Part shown: in pieces, positions 13,601-27,200 of the stretch | Numbering within the stretch: position 1 is the first letter of the stretch | How the letters are laid out: each line of letters starts with the position of its first letter | Assembly: GCF_036324505.1 (NCBI RefSeq) | Contig: NC_086366.1 | Location: 8,495,427 to 8,559,426, forward strand | DNA length: 64,000 bases | Origin: Eleginops maclovinus | Taxonomy: Eukaryota; Chordata; Actinopteri; Perciformes; Eleginopidae | Direction of reading: 5' to 3' | Notes under the pieces: model-generated | Database searches by the model: none | Seen by the model: only the letters and a program-made list of their open reading frames with translations | What the model was told of the DNA's origin: nothing | Translations under genes and position numbers: made by a program

Positions 13601-16240
13601 GGGAGCAAATGTTTTTTTTAGCACTACTCCATGCTGTCATGGTGTCCCATCATCCCAGATGGATGCTGTCAAGCAGCTTAATGAAGCCTGTTTTCCCTTA
13701 TGGGGCCTGGCTTTAGCAGCAGTTTACATGCAGAGTAACAGTCAGACAAGCTGCAATACTCAACCACGTGCCCACACTCACACCACTATTTATATGCGAG
13801 TGCTGTGAAATGATACAAGCACCAACAGCCCAATATTAATCTCCTATTTTGTGTTACTACAGATAGGTGGTAAAAGATGGGAAATTAGAGGAAAGAACAA
13901 TATGAAAAAAACGATTTGCATTTATAGTCGAGTCTAACCCTTCAACAACTCTTGCAGAGTTGAACTATATCTGAGAAATCACTCTATTTATTATCTATTG
14001 GAATGTTTTTTTACGACATAATCCTCCTATTTATGATTGACATTAATGCTAGGCTTGTTGGATGGCATTATCTTCATTTCCTGTGGGAGCAGTTTCCTCC
14101 GAGATGTTGATTAAAAGGTGCCTCATCTCTCTAATATCTACTTAAAGCAAACAAATCACAATGCACTTCTTCATTAGCTCTTCACTAACAGTACGTATCC
14201 GCTCTACACTACACACATTATTTTCAGAGTGGCTTTGTCCTATTTGCATACACTCTAAATACATGATTACACCTATTGTACGATTATACACACTTGACTG
14301 TGTAATGTTAAAGAAGAACCATACTCATTGCAGCCAGTACACTGCTGGAATAAACAGCATTACCACAATGTCAGCAAATACTGGACATTATACAGTGAGC
14401 TCCACAGTCATTGGGTTTATTGCAGGGCTGTTTTATCGAATTACATCTAATAAACTGGTGACTCCGTGAATTCACAGCAAGTGATCTTTGCCTATGATTT
14501 ATTAACAGACTTAGTATGTCAATACATCTGTGTTTTGTTTTGCTCAGCAGAGCATCGAACTTCATGATTTATGAGGGTGTCAGTTCAATTTCTGTCTAAT
14601 AGATGAAACATAAGCTGTTTTCATGAATATTGGCCAAGGTTTTTAGACTTTTTGTATCTCAATATACTGTAGTGCACTTTGAATCTTCTTAACGTATCTT
14701 TCTTTTTACTTATTGTAACAAAAGCAGTTGTGGTGCCTCTCGTTCATACATGTTTAACGTGTGTAATTAGATACAATGCACACGTTGTTATCATCTTAGA
14801 TACAGCATGTTTTCACAAGTGTCCTTTTGAGCAAATAATGTTTCCAAGAAGATCTCTACACTGCAAATTGGCATGCAGAAGAAAACAAGGATGAAGCTAT
14901 CCTGGCTTTCTATTATCTTTGTTAGGTCCCCTGATAAACCAAATAGGTGGATATATTTGGCTATAAAGTCTCACTATTTGGCATCATGAAATCATCTTAG
15001 ATCCTTTATAATTCACACTAAACCCTAACCCTTGTCGTGATACATAAGCTTAAAATAGTCCATGTAAATTGCATGTTTAGTTTTCTTTTTTAAGTTTTTG
15101 CTGTGGACAGTTTTTAACTTGGTGTTGGTCTATGTTCTAATCCATTATCAACATTCTTAAATGATATGTTTGTTAACTTATTCATGCAAGAAATCAATCA
15201 ACGTTCTGGTATTCAACTTTGTGGTGAAGGCTGCAGGGCAGAGGTAAGACCCCACAGTCATATTGGAAATATAACATCAGCCTCAAGGAAGTCAGAGAAA
15301 GCCAAAAAGCTGCAACATCAATAGAAAGCAATACATCTGACATGGTTATTGTGTCAAGTATTGAATACAAGCAGAACATATTTTAAAATATATTTTTTTG
15401 CAGCTGGGATTTAGAGGTGAGGCTGGCTGACGGATGGAGGGAGAACAAGTGATTGTTAGACATTTCAAACACAGGCTATTACAAACCTAGAGCTGTGTAC
15501 TGTGAAATTTGCCAAGTGATGTAGTATTAACTACACTGTGACTTTGAGACCAGTATACATGGTGATTTGATCATCTATGCAAGTGGTAGCACCTAAGAGG
15601 CGACATTTGTTACCTTGTCTGAATGCTCTTTAACGAACGCTCCGTTATTATGTATTGTGGCAGGTAATTGCACTACGCCAGGGTATTGTCAGTGATCAGA
15701 TAATCAGAAGGCTGGCATATGTTGGCAGACTCAATTATTGTGACTTCATTTTAAATATGTCAAATAACAATTGGAAAGGCACATGAGTACTGGAATAGGT
15801 ATCAACCATTTGCAGCAGCTGTCCCTTTGAAATATGTCACACATAATTGAAAATATAACATACACACTGTACATGTGTCATTTTAATTAATCAAACACAT
15901 TGAACTAATTTCACAGGTCTCAATTTAATCACGTTGTTTTCAGGTAGCCCGTGATTGAAAAATGTGGATTTGATGATGGATGGATGAGTGGATGTTGGTC
16001 TGTCAAATCCATGGAAATGTGGGAAAAGATTTCCGATGCCCTGTAATGGTATAATGGTGCTGAGGCTATTTAGTTCAAAACTGATGGACATTAGAGTGCA
16101 AAGTGTTTTGTGAAAGAAAGCACTATGAAGAGATCCTTTGCCAAACTCCCCATTAGTTTCTTATGCAATAGTAGGAAATCTACTGATTAGCATTCGGTCA
16201 GCTGCACGCAGTTTTTTGATGTGATCGTCAAAGTCATTGT
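10621..16240. other. Non-coding stretch, no gene seen
   Basis: About 5.6 kb of AT-rich sequence with only short, unrecognisable open frames (up to about 100 codons at 14161-14469, which has no family motif). Octamer motifs ATTTGCAT occur at 12318, 13914 and 14242, about as often as AT-rich DNA would allow. At 15.02 kb there is a short AAACCCTAACCC stretch, far too short for an interstitial telomere array. No transposon ends were recognised. Confidence 0.55.
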
Positions 16241-16316
16241 CTATCCCCATACATCTATCTATCCATGTATCCATATACCCTTCTATTCGTCTATCCATCT
16301 ATCCATCCATCTATCC
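16241..16316. repeat. Degenerate CTAT/CATC tetranucleotide repeat
   Basis: A run of mixed ATCT, ATCC and TCCA tetranucleotides (CTATCTATCC, CATCTATCCATC and similar) with several interruptions. It is an aged tetranucleotide microsatellite. Confidence 0.85.
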
Positions 16317-16810
16317 TTTTGCTCTTTGTTTTCTTGCATGTGCTGTGTAACCTTGAGTGTGTTTCCAGCTTACAAGTCGAGGCTACTTTCTTATTCAGTG
16401 TGTGTGTGCTGCAGTAATGTCTGTCACAGCCCATTTCCCTCTAGAATAGAAAATGCCAGCTGACACACAGCTCGGGATTAACCACGCTGTGTGGTGTTCA
16501 AGTGCTCCGACTGTGTGTGTGTGTCCTCTCCGTAGCACACCACCCAGTGCAACGATCAACATTTTTTTGTCCTTGGCACATATTGAAGAAAATGCATGAT
16601 ATGTTTGTGCGTTATTTCCATGTTATTTATTTAAAGTGATTCATTTAACTTATTTATTTACCCAACTATATTCTAGTTAGGTCTTTATTGGCCCGTTTGT
16701 AATGTGTTGGCTATATTGAATAAAACACAACAATATAATAAAAAAGCATGAAGTAAATCCGACCTTCAAAAGGGTTTTAAGGTTTAGTGCTTTTTCTGTG
16801 CTGCTGTTGT

Positions 16811-16980
16811 CAGTGGTAGAAGAACTTTTCAGATAAATGACATAGGTACAAGTACCATTATAACTCTGTAAAAGTCCCCATTACAAGTTATGCACTTGAA
16901 ATCCTACTGAAGTAAAGGTACAGAGGTATAAACAGCTAAAAGGCTCAAAAGTAAAAGTAGTTTTGCAGTAAAATGGCATG
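16811..16980 (+). mobile_element. Degraded teleost dispersed repeat (CAGTGGTAGAAG... family)
   Basis: It begins CAGTGGTAGAAGAAC and continues with AAGTACCATTATAAC, a segment ending CCCCATTACAAGT, then GAAGTAAAGGTAC and CAAAAGTAAAAGTAG. This order of AAGTAC/GTAAAAGTA blocks is that of a very common dispersed repeat in spiny-rayed fish genomes, probably a non-autonomous DNA transposon. Recognition is from memory of the family's pattern, not a search. This copy has many substitutions. Its right end is not clear before the hAT-like insertion at 17040. Confidence 0.6.
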
Positions 16981-17031
16981 TGATAGATACATTATTATAC
17001 ATGAAATTACTAGCACCCACTCGCAATAATC

Positions 17032-17039
17032 CTTTAGAG
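17032..17039. repeat. Target-site duplication, left copy (CTTTAGAG)
   Basis: An 8-bp direct repeat, identical to 17582-17589, flanks the hAT-like element. Eight-base duplications are diagnostic of hAT transposition. Confidence 0.85.
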
Positions 17040-17581
17040 CCGGGGTGTCCAAACTACGGCCCGGGGGCCAAATGCGGCCCGCAGGCTATTTTAAATTGGC
17101 CCTCAGCTAATTCAAAAGTATAATGTCATATGGCCCACGAATGAAACTTGTGCTTGTCTTATATTGTACTTAAATACAAGTCAAGCATAAGACAATATGT
17201 AAACATATATTACATTGTTTACACGAGTCAAAGAGCCCACTTTTCAAATAAATTCAGGCAATTAAAGTTGAAAACATTTTCTAACACATCTAAGTTGATA
17301 AAAAAAAGCCCAATAACTGATTTACATAACAAGCTTGAAATATACCCTTCATTTTCCCCTTTTTATAAGCACTCTGAGCGAGCCCTACGGAGAGCTGTGG
17401 TGTAGGCTGTTTTTTTCCTAAAGCATGTTCAAGTATCAAGCATAATTTACCTACATTTGATTGAGTTTGCTAACTTATAACCAAACTGAAGAGGCAATAT
17501 ACTTCAACTCTAGTAAGGTGCCCAGACCTTTGTATATTTTTCTGTATTTGGCCCTCAGTGAAAAAAGTTTGGACACCCCTG
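17040..17581. mobile_element. Non-autonomous hAT-type transposon with intact target duplication
   Basis: The 542-bp element starts CCGGGGTGTCCAAACT, and the reverse complement of its end is CAGGGGTGTCCAAACT, a 15-of-16 match. It is bordered by the exact 8-bp duplication CTTTAGAG. The terminal sequence is the one typical of Charlie-like hAT elements (established knowledge of that superfamily). Subterminal GGCCCTCAG occurs near both ends (about 17099 and 17550). Inside there is an 85-codon open frame (17148-17405) without a visible transposase or BED zinc-finger motif, so the copy is non-autonomous. The single mismatch in the left end is probably a later mutation. Confidence 0.9.
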
Positions 17582-17589
17582 CTTTAGAG
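17582..17589. repeat. Target-site duplication, right copy (CTTTAGAG)
   Basis: Identical to 17032-17039, on the other side of the hAT-like element. Confidence 0.85.
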
Positions 17590-20500
17590 CTTCAAAGTTA
17601 TGGGTGAGAGGGGGGCAAGCTATACAAGAGTAATTATGACAAGAGCAAAAGAGGAAGTCCAATGACGGATGAGTACAAAGATGGATAAAGTCATCAAAGG
17701 GCAGGGGAGTGTAACGTCATGCATTAGCATTGTCGATATAGTGAACTCACGTAAGCCTTCATTCCAATGTGATACCCGAGTAAAGTGTGTTGTTGAGTTA
17801 AAAAGATAGAGAGGCAGATGTGCCAGCATTGGACAGCTCAAACGGAGAGTGGGATCAGAGGAGAAACCCTGATTTTGAGGAAGCAGAACCAGCCTCTTGT
17901 GATGTTTTTACCCATGGGCAGAATTGCAATTTCAAATGTCTTATTTCTGATTTGAACATGACATCAGCATATCTCAAGCCCACTGGTGCTTTACATACCA
18001 TACAATGGTCATGTCCTATTCTTGATAATACTATGCTCTGGTAGATAACATCCAGCAGGCACATAGCAGCTGTCTGTGTTTCACTTTACCGGACATCTGT
18101 GAGGCATTTAGACATTGTACAATTATCTGAAAGTTCTCAATCCATATCAGCTAATCAAGTTGTTTCTACTGTAATGGTGACACAGAAGTTTTCAAACAAC
18201 ATTTAGAGTGTCTGAACATGAAATAAATGACATTAGCATTCAGGCTAACATTGGATGTGTGTTCATCTTTAACCACACCATCTTTTTCCTTTCATGCTCT
18301 ACAAGACTAATAGAATGCACATCTTCAATGAAGACAAGACGTCCTTTATCTGTTCAGTGGTTTGTTCTCATGCTATGTTTGGTATGTTTATACGTTACCA
18401 AATGTTGGTGTTGTTGGGAAAATGTTTTCCCAGGCCCATAACTTTTACCCAGTCTATCTGTTTGTTCTTGCCTCGCTGAGCACAGGCCTGCAACCTTGGG
18501 GTGCCCTCTGTGTTTTGTCTCCTTACTCCTGCTTGTTGGCGTCATGTTAGAGGTGTTATAGTGCTTTGCCTGTTTTATCTTGTCAATCAGTTTGTTGATT
18601 ATTCTCTCAGAACCAGCTAAACACATGGGACCGGGTTGAGAAATCGTCAGAATTGGTCAGGCTACCACTATGTTAACTTGTGGCTGCGGTCTTGTCAATT
18701 TAGCCACCGTAACTTCATAATAAACCTTCAGTGTTTGCCATTGAATTCCAGCTCGTTCGTGTTCTCCTTGTGTTTTGACTTCATGCTCCAGAAGTTTCCA
18801 TTACAGGTGTCCTATTTACTGCACCGTATTATGAGTAGATCCTTCCAAATGTTAAGCTTAGACTTTTAATCTACAGGAATAGATCCAACCTATCATGTCT
18901 AGACATAGCTGAATCCTTCATCCTTCCTCATTCCTCACTTCATTCTCCCTAAAATGTACTTTAGATGGGACCTCTAAAATGCTATTTCAGAAGTCCAGTG
19001 GACTATATTAGGCTCATAAATTTGGTCCATTAGGAACAGTATGTGTGAGGAGATGATATGAAATCTCCCTACAGCACCACATCTGACACCTTGAATGTCA
19101 TTTTAATCAGTCTGTCACAGTCTGAGCCTTCCCTCTTTAACCTCTCCTCGCCTCCTTTTCTCTTCTCTTTTATCCATGTATCTTCCGCTTCAAATGCAAA
19201 ACCAATTTAGGGATATATTGCTCTGCGAGACAGCATATTAAATTGTCTTCATATTGGCCGGTTTTAGCCCATAATTATTTTCTCAGTGTAACTTCGCTCT
19301 CAGTGTTTTGTGTGCTTGATAAGCAGTTCTACTTTCATATTCATAACAACCTTTGAACATAATAAATGTATTATTGTTTGGGTCAGTTATTTTAAAAAGA
19401 AATGTGAAGTAAGAGTAGATTTGTGTAAAGAAAGGAAAAGCAGAAAATAATGGATTTTGGGAGAGAGGTAATCATGTTTGTGTTTGTATGTGTTTTGTTG
19501 TATATAATTGTGTTCTCAGCCATGTCTACAGAAATTTTACATCCCCAATACATTTTCTGTAAGGCCTGTTTTCACTAAACTTAATTCAGTTCACTTAAAG
19601 GTCTCTTTCATTTCAATATTCCAGCAGCACTATAGTCTGAGTTTCCAATAGTGGAAGAATGAATGCTGCCACCTTAATAAATCTTTCCTAGGGTCCCTGC
19701 CAGTCTTTTTTCTGCCAACATGCCCATCATGCAAACACTTCTAATCATCTAGTGTCTATGTGCACAAATGTGTTTTTAATTCTGTTGGAAAACATTTGAT
19801 GAACATAAACGTAAGTGTGGTTTATCTGCTGAAATAGAAGTCATGGAATGACATGTATGTTGGTGATATTTTTCATTTGCAAGGGACCAAAATCTGGAGG
19901 AAATAAATTCTTCGTGAGGTGAATGGCTGCTCAGAAGAATTTGGCAACCTTTTATTTTGTATAACCTTTCTTTAATTAGTTTTTCTTTCCCTACTTGCAC
20001 ATTAGTGTTTGCCTTGTTAATCAATGAGACATCAATAGGGAGACTGTGTTTGTTGTGCAATATGTACATCATTCCATTTCTTATGGGCTTGATTGGAGAT
20101 ATTATATAGGACTATAGGTAGATTAAGAAATAAATAAAAGCGAGCAAGTGTATGATTTATATGTTCTCCCTTTTTCCTCCATATCCTCCTCCAAAAACCA
20201 AACATAATTCTGTTTGATTTCTATTCATCTTGTATTCTCCAATAAAGAAAACTAAATTAGTGCAACACAACCCCATATTTCTGCAAGCATGATCAAAAAC
20301 TGATGTATGATCACACATCCAGACACTTGTATGCATGAAAGTTTACTCTATGTCAAGAAGGAAGTCCAGAGGTGAACATAATGCACAGAGAGCCATGGAG
20401 TAACAGACTTAACACCAAGCAATGACAAGCACGCCATAACCAGACCATTGTTAGATAATGAAACACTGCAAGTCCTGTTATTACCTGCTGTGGATCAACA

Positions 20501-20925
20501 CCCTAGGGAAACTGGGCGGGAGAATGTCCTGATTTCCCAACAATGCCCACTGGCACAATAACTGCTGCACAGAACATTGGCAGGCACATTAGGTCAGTCT
20601 ACTTATCATGTAATATGTTTAGTCTGCAGCAAAAGCAGCTGTTGGTCATTTGTATAAAAACAAATGTTGGAGAAAAGGCTCTAGGTGATCTTTTCCGAAT
20701 GCTTAAAAATGGAAAATAAAAGCATCTGTAGACCCAAGGAAATCAAATGGCTTGAGAATTAAAACACCTCCTCTACCCTTAGCTTTATTTACTTGCGTTG
20801 TTCAAATAAATTCATCCATTGGTGTTTTAGCCAACAGAGGCTTTCATCAATATCTGGTGATTATATTTCTGTTAGTGGTCGAACAACTCATCAAGTCCTT
20901 ATTGGCTTAAAGAACATGACTCTAT
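17590..20925. other. Non-coding stretch, no gene seen
   Basis: Short open frames only. From about 18.44 to 18.80 kb the composition is slightly richer, with an AATAAA hexamer near 18.72 kb. This vaguely suggests the 3' part of an old retroelement, but no ends or motifs could be fixed. A pyrimidine-rich patch lies at about 19.13-19.18 kb. At 19595 a TTAAAGGTCTC sequence resembles the left end of the 10.1-kb element but has no matching right end within reach. Confidence 0.5.
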
Positions 20926-20928
20926 ATA

Positions 20929-20947
20929 CACACACACACACACACAC
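20929..20947. repeat. Short CA microsatellite
   Basis: About nine CA units directly following a TATATA stretch. Confidence 0.9.
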
Positions 20948-21184
20948 TGTATATCGGCAGGATACTGTGGCCCAGTGGTCTTTTAAATTTACACAGACAT
21001 AACAGCAGTGTGAGCTTCTGTGTGTGACAGCAACGTGCTATGCACAGTGGCATCCGTCTGTCACACCCTGCAACCACCTGTAGTACTGAATGTCCAAACA
21101 TTTAGATTTCTGAGTAGTCTGACCTTCAGCAGATTGTAATGCATTATGTATGAACAACAAAAATCTGCACAGTTTTAGCTGAAT

Positions 21185-21185
<1 letters not shown>

Positions 21186-21275
<90 letters not shown>
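21186..21275. repeat. (AC)45 microsatellite
   Basis: A pure 90-bp AC repeat. The open frame over it on the minus strand is a Cys-Val repeat artefact. Confidence 0.97.
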
Positions 21276-21277
<2 letters not shown>

Positions 21278-24200
21278 ATTAAATAGCAGAACATTTTGAA
21301 AAAGTTATGCTTTTTAAGAACCATAAGTTCAATCAGTTCATTCACTGTGCAGTGACATTTTGGAAACAGGCTAAATGGGACATGTGCCTACTCTGTGTGC
21401 ATGCATGCCGTAACACCTTTTTTAAAGTAACATGACATTGCAGACAGCACAGCATGTACCATTATTCTAACTACTGTAAATGTTTGAACTGGAATATGTG
21501 GACCATTGCTAATGTCTCCCTAAACTACACCTGCAGCATATGTGCTTTATTTATTTAGCAGTGTTTGGTGTTATATGATTCAATATGCATTGTACCTAAC
21601 AACCTACTTTTTATCTCACCCTATGTCTACTGAAACTATATTAAATATAAATCAGAAAATGAATGTCCTTAATTAACTACCTGTAAGCCTGGAAGTGTAG
21701 CCTTGAGATTACAAGAAGTAAAGAACCTGGATGTCTGCCAGGCAGAAGTCCTTGCCATCAAAGAGAGGCAGCTAATCACTGTTTGGTGAATCATCTGTAG
21801 CCATTTTTACACCGTAATACTGCCTCGAAGAAGATCTATCATTAAACGGCTTTGATTTTTTTAGACAAAAAGTCCTGGCTTCGGTTTGAGCTATACAAAT
21901 CCTGTTTTTTTTTTAGACAAGAGGCAAAATCTCTCCAGCTGTACAATTACATTCGAGAATAGAAATGATTCTGATTTGATATTGTCGGTGTGTAGAAGAG
22001 GAGTAACAAAGGATGTCCTCATGTTGGTTGATAATATATTGTTTTAATAAGTATGCTATCTTGACATATAACTACCAATATTATTAAACCAGAAGTGATC
22101 ACATTAATTATCTCTGGACCTTTTAAATGAAATAGTTTAACTTATTGAGGAATGGGCTTCCATTATGAGCTTGTCTTCTGAGTTCATAAGTAACATGACA
22201 AATTCAAAGCCTATGAAGTGATTTTCTTCCCTCCTGATAGTCAATCAAGTAATCAACTTACAAACACTTGAAACCTAGACCATCAATTTATCATTTTTAA
22301 ACTGAGACGTCCATTCACTCTCTTTTGTTCTTTTCTTGGAATCTCTGTGTGTGTATGTGTGTGTTTCCTCCAGCAGATGATAATGCCACTTGAGTCAGCT
22401 CTAGATTTAAATATGCACATAAAAGATAGGTCCAAATATAACATCAAAGTCATGTTCCTTCAATATTTAAATAAAAACACAAATCTTTGAGTGAAATTAA
22501 CAACCAAATGAGACAAATGTGTCATACATAATCCTAAAAGCTGCCACTTAGTTGTCTCTGTGAGGAGATGTAGGTTAGCAGATTGTCATCTAATTAGCCT
22601 ATTTGCAATATGCCACAGTCCTGCTGTCTATAATAGTGATTCTATGGCTGCCTTTCCAGGGACAATGTCATCTACTTCCAACATGGAAGAGGCTTCACGA
22701 TGAGATTAGGGGTCCACTGATTGCTCTCTAATTAGACAGTGAATGAGTTTGATGTGTGTGATAGAGGAAACACTGGGATAGTATCTTTGTTTCTCGTGTT
22801 TCCGGATGTTTGTCTGTCTGCAGTCCAACTCCCCGGGTGTAGCTTATTCACAGTGCACACTGTGGTTTCCCTTCTTGATAATGCTTCTACAACAGCATAT
22901 TAAAGCAGTGATCATTCTCTATAAGCCACTGAGAGGCTGATAATACATCTCAAGTGTTTGACTGCGGTGTTACAGTAAGTGGTTAAATGGGTGTGAGTGT
23001 ACAGCTTAAAGAGTATTTATCTCTTATACCTTCCAAACCTCTCTATCTACACCAAAAGATAGGCTGTAACCAGATGCACTGATTGATCATATCATTTCAG
23101 CAATTAGACCGCACTCATTAATTAGCAGCAAGCACTTGAGGTCAAACAGTAATTGCTCTGTGCTTTTGGCAAGGAGTGTGTTCGTGCGCTGTCACTCTTT
23201 TTGACTGTTCTTCCACTAACTGAAAAGATGAAAGGATTCTTTTTCAGTACACAGCTACACATTGCTCCAGCAGCGCCGAATTGATCAAGGCTGCCGTGGT
23301 TTAAAGCTGGCAGAATTTCACCATAATACAAATGAATATGTGTGATGGCTGGAAGCACCTGCTATGTTTTAGCAATTCACCCTCTGTGTGTCTGTCTGTT
23401 TTTTTTTTTCTCTGACTGTATACGTTGTTTTATGTCAACCCAGCTCTATATATGTCAGCTCCTTTGCTATGATAAAACAATAGATTCATACTATACAATT
23501 ATGCTTTTCCTGTTTATAAGCTTTTCATTACTATACAAAACAATTGTATTATTTATTTGTATTTCATCCATTCACCTCAAAAAATGGGTTATATAATATG
23601 CTTGAACAGGGAACACAGCAATATAATTTATTATGTGGCAATGCCAGAACCTCTTTGTTATTATCATTATATAAATAAATACTTTAAGTGTTATAAGATA
23701 CATGTTCTGCAAATAGTGTTACCCAGTTCAATGTACTTAAATATTATGCAAATGAAATAGGGTTGGTTATTACAGTAAGCTCAATTTATTGTTGTTGGAT
23801 ACCTGTATTGCAATAATGCATAGGTCATTGAATGGTTTGATTAGTGATTTACGAGATTCAAAACACACTTATAAATAAAAGTGCGTCCTGTGAATCTTAA
23901 GGTTATGAACACTACAAATCTGCAACACCAGAGAACATGGGAAACAGTCAGTGTCCTTGCAGAGTTGATGACACATAAATATATCAAAAAGACACTTCTA
24001 AATTGTGTTGTAGCACCCACCAAAACCAAGGTCCCTGTTCCAGCTCACTGTTTATGAGGTGAAACGCAGCTTTGCATGACAAATGTGACTGTAAGGTAAA
24101 GGGTGCGGAAGGGTGCATGTGTAAAAGCTTTAGCTAGCTGAGAGAATGACCAATCTCTGTGTAGCCTTGTAGGTTAAGGTATATGTTTGGCAGTAAAGGT

Positions 24201-27200
24201 ACCAATGCTCTCCTTTATGTATCAAACTAACTGCAGCCTCTGCTGGCTATTTTATTTTAATCTGCCATACAGTAGCTTCCAATTAGTGTTACATGGCAGC
24301 ACAGCTGAACAAATTAGGAGAGCTTGGAGTTCAATCATATGCATTCAAATATAATTCAGTGGGTCTATTGCAAACATCAACAGGTGCAAATAAATGATCA
24401 GATTCAGTTAAGGATTGGGATGAGGTGAGGGGGTAGCCTTGGAAGAGAAGTAGGAGTGAAAGTGTGTGGAAAACAAATATACAATTACTTAATTTTCCTT
24501 CATCAATTGTGCTCATACATATACTGTAGGTTCAGCCACATGAATTATTCCAACAATACATCTAAACTGCTTCTTTTTGCAGGCTTGAGAGATGATATAT
24601 ATTCCAAAATTGGGATAAAAAAAGTATATATATATATTTCTATGTAGAAAAGGAAATACATCTCATTTTTTTCCACCATGTCATTGTCATCTTTTCTTGT
24701 ACCTAGTATGACCTAAAATCTTCATAAAATGGACATTTAAACACACTGTAGATTATTTCCTAGGTCTTTGAGATGGCGGACCACATGTGTTTTCGGAGCA
24801 ACATTAAACCTGCCAACATCTTTAATCAGAGGCAGTGTGTTATTTCTCAGCTTGGTACTTAGAGCAGAAGCTCATAGCATGCCACTCTAAAGGCTGCATA
24901 TATTACGGTGTAGGTTTCAGGCTTTGGCTTAGCCATACTAAACTCATTCACTTTGCTTAGGCAACGCTACTCAGTGAGCCCACAGTCTGGCATATTAATC
25001 AGGCCGCTCTGCAGTGGAACCATTTCTCCTCTAAATCTAATCTCAAAGGATCCCGGTCTATATCCTTTGGAATGGAGAGCCTTGAAGCAAATCTATGCAC
25101 CATTTAAAAAGCACTTTTTCCCAATAACAGACTCTGCCAGCAGATCCTCTTTGTGACCCTATGTTGCAGCATTGACTCAATATCTGCATAGTATATAAAG
25201 GTTGAGGGGGGGACAGTTTCAAGCATTAACAATATGTGTGTGTGACAGATTATGATTTAATAATGATTGATTTCTGAAATTATATCACTCATAGGTAAAC
25301 ACAGGAAGGGAACCACCCAACAACAGGGCTTTATTATTATTTATTCAAAACCTGTTATGTCTCGAAACCAAATTCAATGATCTACTGACCCACACTTGTA
25401 CTTCACATAATACTGAAATAGACCCTAAAACAGACTGTACCACAGCAGCCTGATAAGCTGCATAGAGTGGGTGCAACTCTTGGGAGTTCCTGGGCTCAGA
25501 GGGTTCAGCCTGGAAGAGCTGGTAAGTTTGATTCGCTCTATTGACTCCTCTCTGGCTAAATGGAAGAAATTGATCTCCAAGGTGTCATTCAGAGATTGTG
25601 TGTGAACAGCCTGATAGCTCTGTCACTGTGGAATCATCTGGCCTTTGAGAACCCAGCAGGTAGCCTCTCACAGAGTCTGCAGTAGAGCTGCTCGCATGTA
25701 CACAGTGGTATTGTGTCTGATGAGAATTAGGGATTGTTAATGTCATGAAATTGCCATCATTGACTTCAACTGCTCAAAGTCTTACATTGCTTAAGTTGTT
25801 GAGAGCTCATTGTTCTCTGTAAAAAACCCAGGTTTCATATGACAATATTTCAACATATAAATACACATTGAAAATATGGTTTTAGTTTAGTCAGTGTTAC
25901 AAACACACTAACACCAACACACACTCGCAATAGGCAAACACACACTGACAGAATAGCACTGAAGCATAAGATTTTCTAAATATAGTATAAATGTACTTTG
26001 TAAAGATGAAGTAAGGCTTCTGTTTGACTGTTTGAGAGTATGTAATGTATATTATTTGTTAGCATACTTTGTTAGTATTAGTACTAGACAACAGCAAAGC
26101 AAATGTTGCTGTAATGAGCCTAGTCCATGAAAGGACATTATAAATTATTTGTTGTTAAGAGACATAAGTATCCCCATGGCTAGTTCAATGGTAATTACTA
26201 TGACAGGGTGTGTGTTGTTAACACATTTTTAACCTCAGTGGTAATGCGGTTTTGTTTTTCTCTCTTTCCCTTTTTCAGTTTGTTAAATACTGATAAATGC
26301 ATTGGACTCATTAGTGCATCTTTTATGAAATGGGCCCACTCAGAAGCCTCTCTTCAGTTTATAAAACTCTCTTGCCATTGTTTTGTGGCAGATCTTTGTA
26401 ACTCACAAAGGAAGATAGCTTAGTCGACTAAAGCAGGATTATGTAGCTAATTTTCCATTTTAAGTACGAACAGCAGTTCAATTAATATTCTTTCAATGGT
26501 TGCTGCCCACAAATGTAATTAATGCCCATTGGTGTCCTCTTGAAATGAGTGTGCTTGTGATAATGAGCTTAAGAGTTTAAAGTGCTGGGGGCCTGGCTCG
26601 GCATTGAGTTGTTTTTCTTTTTACTTTTTCTTTTGGTGTTTCCTGAAAACCCATCATGGCTTCTCTGTGGTGTGGGATCATTTATGATTGAGTCTTTCTT
26701 TGTTTAAGGTCAGGCTGCTCTAACATGGTTGTATTTTTTGGGGGGAAAACACAACGGTAGTTATGACTCTGCATATTAATACCACAAAATTAATGACAGT
26801 GAATTCATTCTGCATTGTAAATACTTCAAGAACGTGTCTTATTTTCCAATCCAGAATAAAAGAAAGAAAACAAAAAGAAATAGATAAAAACAACTGTATA
26901 ATCAGTGTCTCCACTGTCAGAATCCAATCTATATGGTAATTGTTTACCCTATCTCCAACAAGAGAAACATCCTAAACTCAATACAAAAGCATACTGTTTC
27001 GTTCAGTCACACAATCTCCACAGAGTGTTTGTGTCTCAGGCTCTGGAGCAACGCAGTGTTGTCACAGAACAACAACATATTGTTGCTCAATTGATCTCAA
27101 ACGGTGTACTTCCGCTATAAGACATGACTGTGTTCAGCAGTGGCTGCAGTAATCCTTGTATTTACGAAGTCATTTTCATGTTGAGAGCTTTGCTCCATTC

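Noticed and set aside
15015..15035. Telomere-like AAACCCTAACCCTT
   Set aside because: Only about two repeat units; expected by chance in 64 kb.
18440..18800. Possible 3' end of an old retroelement with AATAAA near 18.72 kb
   Set aside because: No terminal repeats, target duplication, primer-binding site or coding homology could be found.
19595..19625. TTAAAGGTCTCTTTC resembling the left end of the 10.1-kb element
   Set aside because: The match stops after about 11 bases and no inverted right end with TTAA was found downstream.
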